DNA of 52,358 nucleotides, from positions 1-52,358 of the forward strand of contig NZ_ADEG01000030.1 in assembly GCF_000177075.1 (NCBI RefSeq), given 5' to 3'. A program made the position numbers and the translations under genes. Each line of letters starts with the position of its first letter. Within the stretch, counting starts at the first letter, position 1. This stretch comes from Hoylesella buccalis ATCC 35310. Lineage in GTDB: Bacteria > Bacteroidota > Bacteroidia > Bacteroidales > Bacteroidaceae. Below the pieces are notes generated by a model. That model was not told the DNA's origin and searched no databases. It saw nothing but the letters and a program-made list of their open reading frames with translations. Below, piece by piece: positions 1 through 9,508 of the stretch.

Positions 1-96
1 AAACAAACGGCAACACCCTTACATTTTATCCCCCTCTCTTTGAATACTTTTATAAGCAAATGTCTGCTTCCTAACGGGTTATTCTATCTTGTATGG

Positions 97-573
97 TCAT
101 TGTGAATTTAATAATGTAATCATTTTTTGTTTATAATCAAGGTTCGATTTAAGTGCATAGAGGCTGCTACGTTCAGTTACGCCAACAAACAAGATTCTGT
201 CTGATTTCTGGCAAACCCATTTGTTCCTCATCATTGCTGTGTCCTTTGACTGACGTGTTGCATTGCTTACAGAAACTATCAATAATCGGTTTTGGGCAAA
301 AGCTTCTTGTAATTCCTTGGGGATAACTTTATACATTCGTCGGGCAAGAACAAGAATAATCGGTTGGTTGCCTTTCAGCAGGAAGTGAAGCACGTCTTGT
401 TCCAACTTACTGTTAAATCCACTGATGACACACTCTCCCCGACTACGCATCTCTGTAGCCCAATCATACACCCGCAACACCTCCTCGGAAGCGATATTGC
501 CCGATGCGAGGAATGCCGTCTTTTGCAGTTTCAGCAATTCCTGATTACCCAAATATTGTGTATGGACTATCAT
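97..573 (-). CDS. DprA/SLOG-like small Rossmann protein
   Basis: A 158-residue protein. The central part (about 45-140) has hydrophobic strands followed by small or charged turns (CVISGFNSKLEQDVLHFLL, PIILVLARRMY, RLLIVSVSN, DRILFVGVT). This resembles the nucleotide-binding Rossmann core of the DprA/SLOG superfamily, but lacks the full length and the C-terminal winged helix of true DprA (about 290-370 aa). There is no signal peptide, so it is probably cytoplasmic. Its ATG overlaps the TGA of the upstream RhuM gene (ATGA, 570-573), so the two are translationally coupled. Inference: it works with RhuM in a mobile or defence-associated cassette. The fold call is by eye and the function is unknown. 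Confidence 0.6.
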   Translation of the reverse strand: MIVHTQYLGNQELLKLQKTAFLASGNIASEEVLRVYDWATEMRSRGECVISGFNSKLEQDVLHFLLKGNQPIILVLARRMYKVIPKELQEAFAQNRLLIVSVSNATRQSKDTAMMRNKWVCQKSDRILFVGVTERSSLYALKSNLDYKQKMITLLNSQ

Positions 574-1601
574 TGATTATTCTCTTCCCTATCTTTCTTC
601 TTTTTATTGTTCTTTCGTGGTGCGATACGCTTCAGGTCTTGGTCGAGCTGCTTAATACTTTCAAGGCGTTCGATTTTTCGTTGTTGTTCTTTGTAAGCAA
701 TATATTCCTTTGTAGCTTTGGCTACTGCCGATTCGTGAGAAATGGTGCCAGCATGCTCAAGAATATTCTTCTCGTTCATGGTGAGTACAAGTCGAAGTTT
801 CTGCACCCAGTCGCTCATGTACATTGGTTTTTCAGCTAATGCCTGCGCCTCAGCATAGGCAAGGAACTGTTCTACGATAAGTTTTAGTTGACCAATCTCT
901 TTCTCGTTCAGGTAGTTTTTACCAATCAAGACATCATTCTTGGTAACTTTTCCTTCTTTTTCCGTGGAAGTAAGTCCCATCATAGGCAGTGAGGCATTGG
1001 CACGATAGTACATGAGTTCTGCAGCTGTCTTCCCACTGACAGCCCAGAGCAGTTTGTTCTGTACTTCCTTGAAGAAAGCTAATGTCATCTCTGCCGACGG
1101 ATTATAGTCGATACTTGTTGCATATATATCCTTTATCTGCTGATAAAATACTTTCTCGGATAGACGTATCTCACGAATGCGGTCTAAAAGTTCTTTAAAG
1201 TAATTATAGGAAGAACCTGTCTTAAATCGCTCATCGTTCAGTGCAAAGCCTTTGATAATATATTCTCTTAGCCGCTGAGTAGCCCAGATGCGAAACTGTG
1301 TGCCCTGTTGTGACTTCACCCGATAGCCTACCGAGATGATTACGTCAAGGTTATAATAATCCACCTGATAAGTCTTTCCATCCGTTGCAGTTGTTGCATA
1401 ATTTGCAACAACTGAAGGAGCTTGCAATTCTCCTTCCTCAAATATATTCTTAATATGTCGTGAAATAGTAGATTTATCACGTCCAAATAAGATTGCCATT
1501 TGGTCTAATGACAGCCACACCGTCTCGTTTTCAAATCTAACATCTATCTTTATCTTTCCATCTTCCGACTGGTAGATGAGCATGTTGTCGTTTGCTTCCA
1601 T
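570..1601 (-). CDS. rhuM: RhuM family protein
   Basis: A 343-residue protein matching the virulence-protein RhuM family along its length. The N-terminus (10-60) reads KIDVRFENETVWLSLDQMA followed by FGRDKSTISRHIKNIF, an HTH-like segment. The family core YYNLDVIISVGYRVKS then FRIWATQRLREY lies near 100-140. The C-terminus is basic and lysine-rich (about 300-343), consistent with nucleic-acid binding. The family was named in a Salmonella pathogenicity island and recurs in restriction and mobile loci; its biochemical role is unsettled. The gene shares an ATGA overlap with the downstream DprA-like gene. A 19-bp direct repeat lies in its upstream region. Confidence 0.82.
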   Translation of the reverse strand: MEANDNMLIYQSEDGKIKIDVRFENETVWLSLDQMAILFGRDKSTISRHIKNIFEEGELQAPSVVANYATTATDGKTYQVDYYNLDVIISVGYRVKSQQGTQFRIWATQRLREYIIKGFALNDERFKTGSSYNYFKELLDRIREIRLSEKVFYQQIKDIYATSIDYNPSAEMTLAFFKEVQNKLLWAVSGKTAAELMYYRANASLPMMGLTSTEKEGKVTKNDVLIGKNYLNEKEIGQLKLIVEQFLAYAEAQALAEKPMYMSDWVQKLRLVLTMNEKNILEHAGTISHESAVAKATKEYIAYKEQQRKIERLESIKQLDQDLKRIAPRKNNKKKKDREENNQ

Positions 1602-1677
1602 TATACTTTTATTAAATTATTGTTCCTCTCAGTAAATACTTTACCTTCATTAAATAGGAGTGTCGGATCTTCTATTA

Positions 1678-1785
1678 CCATTTTTGGACATTTCTAAACA
1701 ATTTATCGTCAATAAGTTATATAAAGAAAACGCTTCGTAAATGAGAAAATAAAGTAGAAGATTGGACCACTTTTGGACATTTCTA
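1678..1785. repeat. 19-bp direct repeat pair upstream of rhuM
   Basis: Two copies of CCAYTTTTGGACATTTCTA lie at 1678-1696 and 1767-1785 and differ at one base. They sit in the 203-bp gap between the DUF4145 gene (ends at 1805) and the rhuM start (1601), where the rhuM promoter should be. They could be operator sites or a recombination scar. No inverted repeat accompanies them. Confidence 0.6.
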
Positions 1786-1804
1786 TTGTGAGTTTACTCA
1801 TAAT

Positions 1805-2458
1805 TTACTTATCTCTTTTAGTTATGAATTCTTTCACTGTTTCGGGGAATCCTTCGTATAAGGACTCTATCTCTTTTGGTTCGGTAATCATACGCTCTGT
1901 GATGATATTCAAAAGCCGCATAAGCATTGTAGCGGTTCCTTTATCATCAACATCAAACGAAATCACACCAGGGTGAACTGCCTTATTACCAACTACACGT
2001 ACAACATCTAATGCCTGTTGGACAGATTGTGGCAGTCCTTTCTTAACAAGCGATCCTATGTTCTTGTTTATATCTCTGTCGGTCTCTCCCAATTCGTTGC
2101 ATAATCTGTCTATCGCCAATCGCAATAATGCACAGGCTGCTCTTGGAGACTTATTGTAAATGGTTCCTGCTTCGTTATATAGCTGCATCACACTTTGGGG
2201 CATATCAAGGTTCGGTTCCTCAGCAATAATATCCGGATAAATATATTCATCATTGATCCATATTATCTTCTTTCCACAGTTAACACACCTTGCGATGAAA
2301 AGTTCATTTAAATATTCATTATATGGTCCTTTTTGGACTACTACAGTATTATCTTCATCATGATAGTGATGCCTATGTATCATTAAAGAGAGTGTATGAC
2401 AGTGAGGACATGTAAACGCTTCCTTTTCACGTGCCGGAGTTACATATTTCTGATTCAT
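1805..2458 (-). CDS. DUF4145 domain protein
   Basis: A 217-residue cytoplasmic protein. Residues about 15-70 hold two CxxC pairs (CPHC and CVNC), a likely zinc ribbon. Residues about 95-185 carry the helical DUF4145 signature: YNEAGTIYNKSPRAACALLR then a region ending VVGNKAVHPG. DUF4145 occurs in restriction enzymes and other defence or mobile proteins; its activity is unknown. No nuclease or helicase domain is fused here. It is probably part of the same accessory cluster as rhuM and the HTH gene. Confidence 0.8.
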   Translation of the reverse strand: MNQKYVTPAREKEAFTCPHCHTLSLMIHRHHYHDEDNTVVVQKGPYNEYLNELFIARCVNCGKKIIWINDEYIYPDIIAEEPNLDMPQSVMQLYNEAGTIYNKSPRAACALLRLAIDRLCNELGETDRDINKNIGSLVKKGLPQSVQQALDVVRVVGNKAVHPGVISFDVDDKGTATMLMRLLNIITERMITEPKEIESLYEGFPETVKEFITKRDK

Positions 2459-2535
2459 ATTCCTTTGTATTAGTTATTCTTCGCTTTCTATATTATCATA
2501 AATTCTTGTCATAATACAAATTCTTCAATAGCCAA

Positions 2536-2745
2536 TTATAATTCGTCTGTCCACAATAAATCATCAACTCTCACTCCCAATATCTTTGCCAACAGAATGA
2601 ACATTTCAAAATTGGGCTGTGCGACATTCGTTACCCACTTTGATATAACGGCAAGGTCTTTATCAAGGATTTCTACCAATTGTTTATTTGTCATTCCTTT
2701 CTCGGCGAGAACCACTTTCAGGCGATTGATTTTCTTACGTCGCAT
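2536..2745 (-). CDS. Small XRE-type HTH regulator
   Basis: A 69-residue protein that is nearly all one Cro/C1-type helix-turn-helix: LKVVLAEKGMTNKQLVEILD then ISKWVTNVAQPNFEMFILLA and a final VRVDDLLW, the usual end of the HTH_3 fold. It lies 77 bp upstream of the DUF4145 gene on the same strand. No toxin-like partner is seen next to it. It probably regulates the small cluster at 0.1-2.7 kb. Confidence 0.8.
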   Translation of the reverse strand: MRRKKINRLKVVLAEKGMTNKQLVEILDKDLAVISKWVTNVAQPNFEMFILLAKILGVRVDDLLWTDEL

Positions 2746-3105
2746 GCTTATGTAACTTGATTACGCTATAAAATTACTCATTATTTCTTAAAGCACATGT
2801 TTTTCCAAGCATAAATACTATCCTGTTGAGTCAAAAAATAGTTTTTTCAATTCATTTTTCATCTTAAAGTTTCAATTCGGAAAAGTATTTATTGCTACAA
2901 ACTTCAACTTATCCACGTCACGAGTATATTTCTTGGTGTGCTTCAATCCACTTGGTTACAACAAGTAGGTGTCGGTATTGTTGTTGGTTCCGTTATCGAG
3001 GATATTCACAGCAAAGCAGTGACGAACAAAATGCCAGACCCTAGTCAACCTGTTTTAGGGAAAGACAAGATTGAATAAATAGATTTAAAGTTGAGATGTT
3101 ATTTT
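2746..3105. other. Intergenic, with a possible orphan coding remnant
   Basis: This 360-bp AT-rich stretch holds no clear gene. On the plus strand one frame stays open from 2842 to the TAA at 3076-3078. Its last part looks protein-like (WLQQVGVGIVVGSVIEDIH, then MPDPSQPVLGKDKIE), but it has no plausible start. It may be the tail of a deleted gene. Otherwise I see nothing here. Confidence 0.3.
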
Positions 3106-6100
3106 TTAAAGTGCGACGATAAATTCAGTGGGGCTTTTTCCATAAAACTTTTTAAAGACTTTGGAGAAATAGTTGGGGTCTGAAAATCCGGAACGGTAAG
3201 CAGTCTCGGAAACAGAAAATCCTTTCATGAGCAGTTCGGAGGCCAGCGCAAGTCTTTTGTGACGGATGTATTCACCGATAGACATGTTCAGAAGGTTTTT
3301 CATCTTGGTGTGCAGCAGACTTCGACTGATAGCCATTGCTTGCGTGATGTCGGTCACAGCGAACTCGTTGTTGCCGATATTCTTGTCAATCAGTTGGTTG
3401 ATTTGCAAGATAAACTTTTTGTCGATGTCATTGAGCGAGCTGGTCTCAATGTCTTCGGTCTTGGTATTTTGAATCTCGGTCTGACGTGTCTTGACCAGTT
3501 GGATGATGTTCTTAACTTGCAGATCGAGCACCTGTGGGTCGAAGGGTTTGGACACATAGGCTTCAGCTCCGCTCTTGTAGCCCGCCACCACATCTTCCTG
3601 CTCGTTTTTGGCCGTCAGGAGAATGACGGGAATGTGAGATGTGGTGACGTCCGATTTGAGCTTGGAGCAGAAGGTGACTCCGTCCATGATGGGCATCATC
3701 ACATCGCTGATGACGAGTTGGATAGATTCGTTTTGAGCAACTTCGATTCCTTCTTTTCCGTTGGTAGCAGTGTAAACGTTGTATTTGGGAGAAAAGTAAT
3801 TGATAAGGAAAGTAAGCATATCAGCGTTGTCTTCGACGATTAAGATAGACATTTTGTAGTCTTCTTCCATCACAATATCTTTTGAGGCATTGTTGATGTC
3901 TGTCATCGAAGGTGAGAAATGATAGTCGGTTAGCGGTACAATGACTTTGTCGTCGGTGATGAGAGATTGCCGGTCGAAAGCTTTAGCGTCTACATTCAGC
4001 AATATCCGGAAGATGGATCCGTGCTGCAGCTCGCTCTTCAACTCTATGGTTCCCTTGTGTATGGTTACCAGTCGTTGGACTAGAGAAAGTCCGATGCCCC
4101 ATCCCTTGTTGTTGGTATTGTATCCTCGTTTGGTTTGATAGAACTTCTGAAAGATGTTTTTCTGTTCTTCCTGAGCAATGCCTATGCCCGTGTCGGCCAC
4201 TTTCACGTCGAGATAGGTGTAGTTGTCTTCTTGTCCTGTGATGATAGAGGCCTTGACCTTTACCTCCCCATTTTCAGGAGTGAACTTGATGGCATTGGAC
4301 AGCAGATTGTTCATGATGCGTTCAAGATAGGAAGGTGAAAACCATACGATTTCATCGTTGTTTTCACAATCTACTCTCAAGTTTAAGTGTTTTTCAGCAG
4401 CACTTCTGCGGAACAGGTTTGCGAGAATTTTAATAAACTCTAAGGGGTTGCCTTGCTGAATATAGAACGGGAAATTATCCGACTCGACCTTGTTGAACGT
4501 TACCAGTTCGTTGATAAGTTCCTCCATCTTGTTGGTATTCTCAAGAGCTGTCTCCAGATGACGTTGTTCCGTTTCGTTCAATTTATCTTTATGGATACTT
4601 TTAAGAGGTGCAATGATTAGGGAAAGCGGTGTTTTCAGTTCATGGGACACAGTGGTGAAGAAGTCGAATTTGGCACGGTCTACCTCTTCTATCTTGTTCT
4701 TCTCCATCATGGCCATCTTGACTTTGTTCTTTTCGTTCAGTCTTATTTTATAGTAATGCTGAATGTAGTAAACGATGATAACGACGAGCAAGAGGTAGAA
4801 CAGATAAGCCCAAGTAGAGCGGTAGAAAGGTGGTGCAATGATAATTTTAATTGCTTTTTCAGGTCGGTTTTCCCAACCGGTATTTGAATTATTGGCCCGT
4901 ATTCGCAGTATGTAGGTGCCGGGTTCCATGTTGTAGCTCACAAAGGTATGGTCGTTGCCCATCTCTCGCCATTGATTGTCTATACCGTCTACTTTGGTTT
5001 TGTAAATGATAGACTCTGTTTGTCCGGGAGAAATAACACCATAATCAATCATGATGGAATGTCCCTGACGATAGGAGAGCCTGATTTCATGTGTGGCATC
5101 CAGCTCTTTCGTAAGTGGCGAGTTTGCTGATGCAGCGTTGATTTCTTCGCCGTTGATTCTCAAGGATTTGAGATGAACGTTTAGATTTGTGCTTTTGGAA
5201 ACCATGTCTTCAGAACGAAACATAATCAGTCCGTTCACCGTTCCAAAATACATTCTGCCATCTTGTGTCAGCAGCGTTGAAGAGAAGTTAAACTGGTTGG
5301 TGGGCAAGCCATCGTCGGTGGTGTATCGGTTGATGGTCCGAGTCTTGGGAAAATATTGGAATAATCCTTGACTTGTGCTAATCCAGAGATGGCCTTGGGT
5401 GTCGGCATTGATGCCGCATATCGTGCTTCTGGATAAGGTGTTGTCGTTCTCAATCTCAGAAAACTTTCCGGTTTTGGGATTGAGCACCTGCAATCCGTTG
5501 TTGTTGGTCCCTACCCATACCTTACCATCTTGCGCAGGATAAATGTATGTGATGTAGTTGTCCTTCAGCCCTTGTGCCTGTTGGGTGGCTTTCCAATGAA
5601 TGAGTTGATTTGTTTTGGTGTTGAGCTTATAAATTCCGTATGCTACAGTACCAATCCACAGATTGTCTGCCTGATCGACGGCGAGTGCATAGATGAAGGC
5701 ATGATTGAGCGAGGAGTGGTTTATCCTCCTGAATTTTTGGGCTTGCGAATCATACCAATGGAGGCCTTGTGTGGTCCCCACCCAAAGTTTTCCGGAGCTT
5801 TGCCGGGCAAAGTCAAAGATGGACACGGCAGATAGATTCATTGATAGTTCAAACCGTTTGACACTTCCGGAATTCAGATTATATCGGAACAACCCGTTTC
5901 TAAAGGTCCCAATCCAAATAATGTTGGCGGACTTGTCATAGAACAGACAATGCACGTTGGAGCCGAGTTGGGGAATGGAATTGAAAGGAGAGAAGGTTCC
6001 CCGCATGGGATTATAAATATTCAGTCCGTCATCTTCGGTTGCTATCCAGAGTTCATGAGGATTTCTTTCAATGATTTGTCGCACAACCTTCCCCTGTAGT

Positions 6101-7113
6101 TTGTTGGGGCTGTAACTCGGTCCTTCCCATGAGAAGGGGCTGCTATTCTTAATCATATCTACGCCACCAAAATAGGAGCCAATCCAAATGTTATGGTTGG
6201 AGTCTGACAGGATGGAATAAATAGCATTGTCGGACAGCTGATTGATATTGCCAAATTGTTGTTTCAGCGTTTTGATACTCCCGTCTTGCCCAATAATCGT
6301 TACGCCTTGTTCGGTACCCAACCATATATTGTGTTTGTGGTCTTCGGTGATCACTCTCACCGTTCCGTCCGAAAGCTGATAGGCCTCATACACTCGCGTA
6401 TTGCCTGTTTTCACGTCTAACTCCATGACACCTTTCCCGTTCCGTCCTATCCATAGCCTGCCGGCATGGTCAAAAGTCATGGGGATGATACCGTCGGAGC
6501 CGGTAATGAAGTCCTTGTAGATACCGGTGTCTAACTTGGAGATTTGATTGAGTTTGGTGTTGTAGGCATAGATGCAGGAATTGGTAGCGACGTAGAGTTG
6601 GTCATCCTGGTCTATGGCGAGTGAAAGAATGAAGCCTTCGCCTAACGAGGGGAGAGGTGTGAACTTCTTGGCTTTCTCATCAAAGACACACAATTTCATG
6701 CCACCACAGATAATTTTTCCATCGGATGTTTCGACAATTGATTCTATATAATATCCCGGCAGAATGAAGTTTTCAAAGTCGTCTGTAGCCGGTCTGTACA
6801 AGCTGACGCCCTTCGAATGGGCCACCCAGACTCTGTGTTTTCGGTCGAGAAAAAGCGATTTCACAAAATTGTGGCTCAGCGAGGAGGGTTTGTGGGGTTC
6901 GTTGAAATAGTTTTTAATGGAATAGCCGTCGTAGCGGGCAAGTCCGTTTCGCGTTCCCATCCAGATGTTTCCATGGTAGTCCTGTACCAATGCTTGTACC
7001 TGCTGATGTGGCAGTCCCTGCTGACTGGAAATGTGGAAATACTTGTAATTGTTCGCCATCCCTGTGCATAGAAATAGAAACGATAAAATGAGACAGTGGA
7101 TTATTCTTGCCAT
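3106..7113 (-). CDS. Hybrid two-component system regulator (HTCS)
   Basis: A 1335-residue one-protein sensor/regulator of the Bacteroides PUL type. In order: signal peptide (1-20); two seven-bladed propeller-type sets of reg_prop repeats (about 25-690; repeated motifs such as GNIWMGTRNGL and LWIGTVAYGIYKL); a Y_Y_Y domain (about 695-755); one membrane helix (about 760-782); HisKA with phospho-acceptor His in VSHELKTPL (near 821); HATPase (about 930-1050) with DTGIGI; a receiver domain (about 1088-1205) with phospho-Asp in VISDVMMPIMDG; and an AraC-type HTH (about 1225-1335). The periplasmic part should bind a liberated oligosaccharide, and the HTH should activate the adjacent susCD genes. It lies downstream of SusC/SusD pair 1, with its own promoter. 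Confidence 0.95.
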   Translation of the reverse strand: MARIIHCLILSFLFLCTGMANNYKYFHISSQQGLPHQQVQALVQDYHGNIWMGTRNGLARYDGYSIKNYFNEPHKPSSLSHNFVKSLFLDRKHRVWVAHSKGVSLYRPATDDFENFILPGYYIESIVETSDGKIICGGMKLCVFDEKAKKFTPLPSLGEGFILSLAIDQDDQLYVATNSCIYAYNTKLNQISKLDTGIYKDFITGSDGIIPMTFDHAGRLWIGRNGKGVMELDVKTGNTRVYEAYQLSDGTVRVITEDHKHNIWLGTEQGVTIIGQDGSIKTLKQQFGNINQLSDNAIYSILSDSNHNIWIGSYFGGVDMIKNSSPFSWEGPSYSPNKLQGKVVRQIIERNPHELWIATEDDGLNIYNPMRGTFSPFNSIPQLGSNVHCLFYDKSANIIWIGTFRNGLFRYNLNSGSVKRFELSMNLSAVSIFDFARQSSGKLWVGTTQGLHWYDSQAQKFRRINHSSLNHAFIYALAVDQADNLWIGTVAYGIYKLNTKTNQLIHWKATQQAQGLKDNYITYIYPAQDGKVWVGTNNNGLQVLNPKTGKFSEIENDNTLSRSTICGINADTQGHLWISTSQGLFQYFPKTRTINRYTTDDGLPTNQFNFSSTLLTQDGRMYFGTVNGLIMFRSEDMVSKSTNLNVHLKSLRINGEEINAASANSPLTKELDATHEIRLSYRQGHSIMIDYGVISPGQTESIIYKTKVDGIDNQWREMGNDHTFVSYNMEPGTYILRIRANNSNTGWENRPEKAIKIIIAPPFYRSTWAYLFYLLLVVIIVYYIQHYYKIRLNEKNKVKMAMMEKNKIEEVDRAKFDFFTTVSHELKTPLSLIIAPLKSIHKDKLNETEQRHLETALENTNKMEELINELVTFNKVESDNFPFYIQQGNPLEFIKILANLFRRSAAEKHLNLRVDCENNDEIVWFSPSYLERIMNNLLSNAIKFTPENGEVKVKASIITGQEDNYTYLDVKVADTGIGIAQEEQKNIFQKFYQTKRGYNTNNKGWGIGLSLVQRLVTIHKGTIELKSELQHGSIFRILLNVDAKAFDRQSLITDDKVIVPLTDYHFSPSMTDINNASKDIVMEEDYKMSILIVEDNADMLTFLINYFSPKYNVYTATNGKEGIEVAQNESIQLVISDVMMPIMDGVTFCSKLKSDVTTSHIPVILLTAKNEQEDVVAGYKSGAEAYVSKPFDPQVLDLQVKNIIQLVKTRQTEIQNTKTEDIETSSLNDIDKKFILQINQLIDKNIGNNEFAVTDITQAMAISRSLLHTKMKNLLNMSIGEYIRHKRLALASELLMKGFSVSETAYRSGFSDPNYFSKVFKKFYGKSPTEFIVAL

Positions 7114-7196
7114 AATGATGTTGCGGATGTAGTAGGGCCATAATGAAGTATGCGTTTCCGCAAGGCAACACTATGGGCAGATTTGATATGTAAGTG

Positions 7197-7204
7197 CAAA
7201 GTTA
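7197..7204 (-). promoter_or_regulatory. Bacteroidota -7 box upstream of the HTCS gene
   Basis: The minus strand reads TAACTTTG followed by CAC, a match to the Bacteroides -7 consensus TAnnTTTG. It lies 84 bp upstream of the HTCS start. No convincing -33 TTTG was found, so assignment rests on the -7 box and its position. Confidence 0.55.
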
Positions 7205-7500
7205 TACTATTTTTGCCTTAATCGTGTCTCTTGGCTTTATAAATGCTGTTTCCTCTCATAGTGAGTTATTCTATTTCTGGATAATGCCCTTAATGTACGC
7301 TCTTGACATTCCCGTTGCATAGGCTTGGGGCTATATATTATCTGATGACTCTATTCATATTTTCTATAGTTTCCTTTTCCACGAATGGTATATATGGGCA
7401 AAGTAAAACGTATCCATATTGGCTGTTTCCATTATTATGAGGGCTGCCCAAAGCAATATTTGTAGAATACAACTATTCAGCCTCCAAATGTTTAGTAAAA
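7205..7500. other. Intergenic stretch without recognised features
   Basis: This lies between the HTCS -7 box and the terminator after susD pair 1. It is AT-rich, and I see no open frame with coding character and no strong hairpin. Confidence 0.5.
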
Positions 7501-7504
7501 ACAA

Positions 7505-7547
7505 TATCTCCCCACACCTCTGTTTAAACAAAGGGAATGGGGAGATA
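7505..7547 (-). terminator. Intrinsic terminator after SusC/SusD pair 1
   Basis: TATCTCCCCA (7505-7514) and TGGGGAGATA (7538-7547) form a perfect 10-bp stem. An inner TGTTTAAACA palindrome extends the hairpin. On the minus strand it is followed by TTGTTTTTAC. It lies 30 bp past the susD stop and insulates HTCS transcription from that operon. Confidence 0.75.
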
Positions 7548-7576
7548 ACTGTAAATATATATTAACTCTATAGATA

Positions 7577-9490
7577 TTAATACCCTGGATTTTGTACCAG
7601 GTTGGGGTCTATCTGAATCTGGTCAATCGGAATAGCAAGCCAGTAGCACTTGGGTGCTTCGATGGTGGAGCGATCAACGTAATCACCATCATTCATCTCG
7701 GTGAGACGGTAATATTCTTTTGCTGTCCTTCCGGCAGTATTCCAAGATTTTTCCTTAGGTCTCAACACCTTCTCAAGAATCTTCCAACGTCGAATGTCGT
7801 GAAATCTTCTACCCTCCATGGCCAATTCGTTAGAGCGTTCGTCTCGAATCACTTGTCTCAGCTTGGCTATGTCTGTCGGTATGCCCCCAGCGTAGCTCCA
7901 CGACTCTTGGAATGTGGGAAGTCCGCTACGCGTGCGCACCTTGTTGAGGTATTCCAAACTCTTGGCACTCAACTTGTGATTATATTCCATATCTGCTTCC
8001 ACGTAGCTCAGGTACAACTCGGCCAAGCGCAGGTAAGGGAAGACCCAATTATTAAACGTGAATTTATTAGTTCTGGGATTGTAAGTATCTTTGGTGGACA
8101 CCCATTTTTGGCAAAAATAGCCATTGTCGCTTTGATACTCGTTGCCTCTTATGCCATCTTCCTGTTGAGGCTCACCCCTGCGACACTTCAGCATAATCGT
8201 GCCATTGTTGACTTCAAATGGTCCACGGTCGAATCCGATAGAAGCATAGAATCTCGGCTCTCTAAACGCATGGTAGGCAGAAGTCTGCTCTTTGGGAAAG
8301 AATGGAGACTGCACAATGTCAGTGGGCTTAAGGTTTTTTGTGTCTGGGTCGTCTTCCCAGGGCAAACCCTTCAACGTAAAGTATCGGGTTACGCAACTCC
8401 ATGTGGGGAATACATATCCTCTAAAACCATTGCGGTTGTATTTGTCAAAGCCTACACGCGGTGCGAAATTCTTGATGCAATAGCTAATCTCTCCTTGATT
8501 GGCTATGCCGAAGAGTATCTCGTCCCAGTTGTTAAAGCTGCCCGTCTTTGGACCAACAAAGGCCTCGTGATAGTTTGTGCCGCCCTTAAACCAGTCGGTT
8601 GTGCTACCGCCATACAACTTGTAACCATTAGCCTCGCATAGCTTGATAGCATCCTCGGCAGCATCCATGGCTTTCTTCCACTTCTCTCGGTCGTATGTCA
8701 AATTCATCAATGGCTTTCCATCCGGATTTTTGAAATTGGCATAAAACTCTGTGTTGCCATTGACCAATGGTGATGCTGCATATAAAAGCAAGCGTGCTTT
8801 GAAACCAAGTGCGGTGGCTGAGGTTGCTCTGTTTTTCTCGCCATTGGTTCGAATGGCAGGAAGCAGCTTGGCAGCCTCATCGTATTTCTTGGCAATAAAT
8901 TCCACGCACTCATCGTATGGTACGCGCATCTGATTGTTTTCAACATTCTGCGAGTACTCCTCTTTGGCCAAGAATATTGGGCCATAAAACTCCAACAAAA
9001 TCTGATGGTAATAGCCTATGAGGAAGAGCGCCTCACCTTTCCATAGATTTATGTTCTCTTTGGTGATGTCTGGCACCTTGTCAAGGTTGTTCAACACGTT
9101 GTAGCACTTGCGAATGGCACCCCAAATATCTTTCTTCTGTGCGTCTACCGGATAGCTGTTCGCTGTATTGCTCCACAGCGCAAAGTAGGTGCTGGACGAC
9201 GATTCATCGCCGTTCATCAAGCTCTTATAGTGGAACCAGCGTGTCGTTCCGCGGTGTCCCACGACCATTTCATCCGACCCCATCAAGCCGGGAAACCCCT
9301 TTTGCGGCTGCATGAAATCGGGTATCTCGCTATAACAGCCCACCACCATACGCTCTGCTTGGGTTTGTGTCTTGTAAATATCGGCTTCGGTGGCGTTGCC
9401 TGTAGGCACCACGTCAAGGAAATCGCATGCCGACAGCGTTCCCGCCAGAATGGTGGTGAGCATTATTTTAATATATGATTTAGTTTTCAT
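7577..9490 (-). CDS. SusD-like lipoprotein (pair 1)
   Basis: A 637-residue RagB/SusD family surface glycan-binding lipoprotein. The ATG at 9490 (MKTKSYIKIMLTT) is preferred: a longer frame reaches 9508 only with a TTG codon. The lipobox LSACDFLD gives an outer-membrane anchor. SusD landmarks are present: ATEADIYKTQTQAERMV near the N-terminus, KNRATSATALGFKARLLLYA in the TPR core, FPYLRLAELYLSYVEADMEY, then AMEGRRFHDIRRW and the NLVQNPGY end. It caps the TonB-dependent transporter encoded just upstream and delivers glycan to it. The operon ends at the terminator 30 bp downstream. Confidence 0.93.
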   Translation of the reverse strand: MKTKSYIKIMLTTILAGTLSACDFLDVVPTGNATEADIYKTQTQAERMVVGCYSEIPDFMQPQKGFPGLMGSDEMVVGHRGTTRWFHYKSLMNGDESSSSTYFALWSNTANSYPVDAQKKDIWGAIRKCYNVLNNLDKVPDITKENINLWKGEALFLIGYYHQILLEFYGPIFLAKEEYSQNVENNQMRVPYDECVEFIAKKYDEAAKLLPAIRTNGEKNRATSATALGFKARLLLYAASPLVNGNTEFYANFKNPDGKPLMNLTYDREKWKKAMDAAEDAIKLCEANGYKLYGGSTTDWFKGGTNYHEAFVGPKTGSFNNWDEILFGIANQGEISYCIKNFAPRVGFDKYNRNGFRGYVFPTWSCVTRYFTLKGLPWEDDPDTKNLKPTDIVQSPFFPKEQTSAYHAFREPRFYASIGFDRGPFEVNNGTIMLKCRRGEPQQEDGIRGNEYQSDNGYFCQKWVSTKDTYNPRTNKFTFNNWVFPYLRLAELYLSYVEADMEYNHKLSAKSLEYLNKVRTRSGLPTFQESWSYAGGIPTDIAKLRQVIRDERSNELAMEGRRFHDIRRWKILEKVLRPKEKSWNTAGRTAKEYYRLTEMNDGDYVDRSTIEAPKCYWLAIPIDQIQIDPNLVQNPGY

Positions 9491-9508
9491 TGTTCTGTAT
9501 TTTTTCAA

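Noticed and set aside
7592..8641. 349-codon open frame antisense to susD pair 1
   Set aside because: It has no family match or domain pattern and lies wholly across a clear SusD gene.
9491..9508. Longer start for SusD pair 1 at 9508
   Set aside because: The codon there is TTG and the extension precedes a perfectly good lipoprotein signal starting at ATG 9490.
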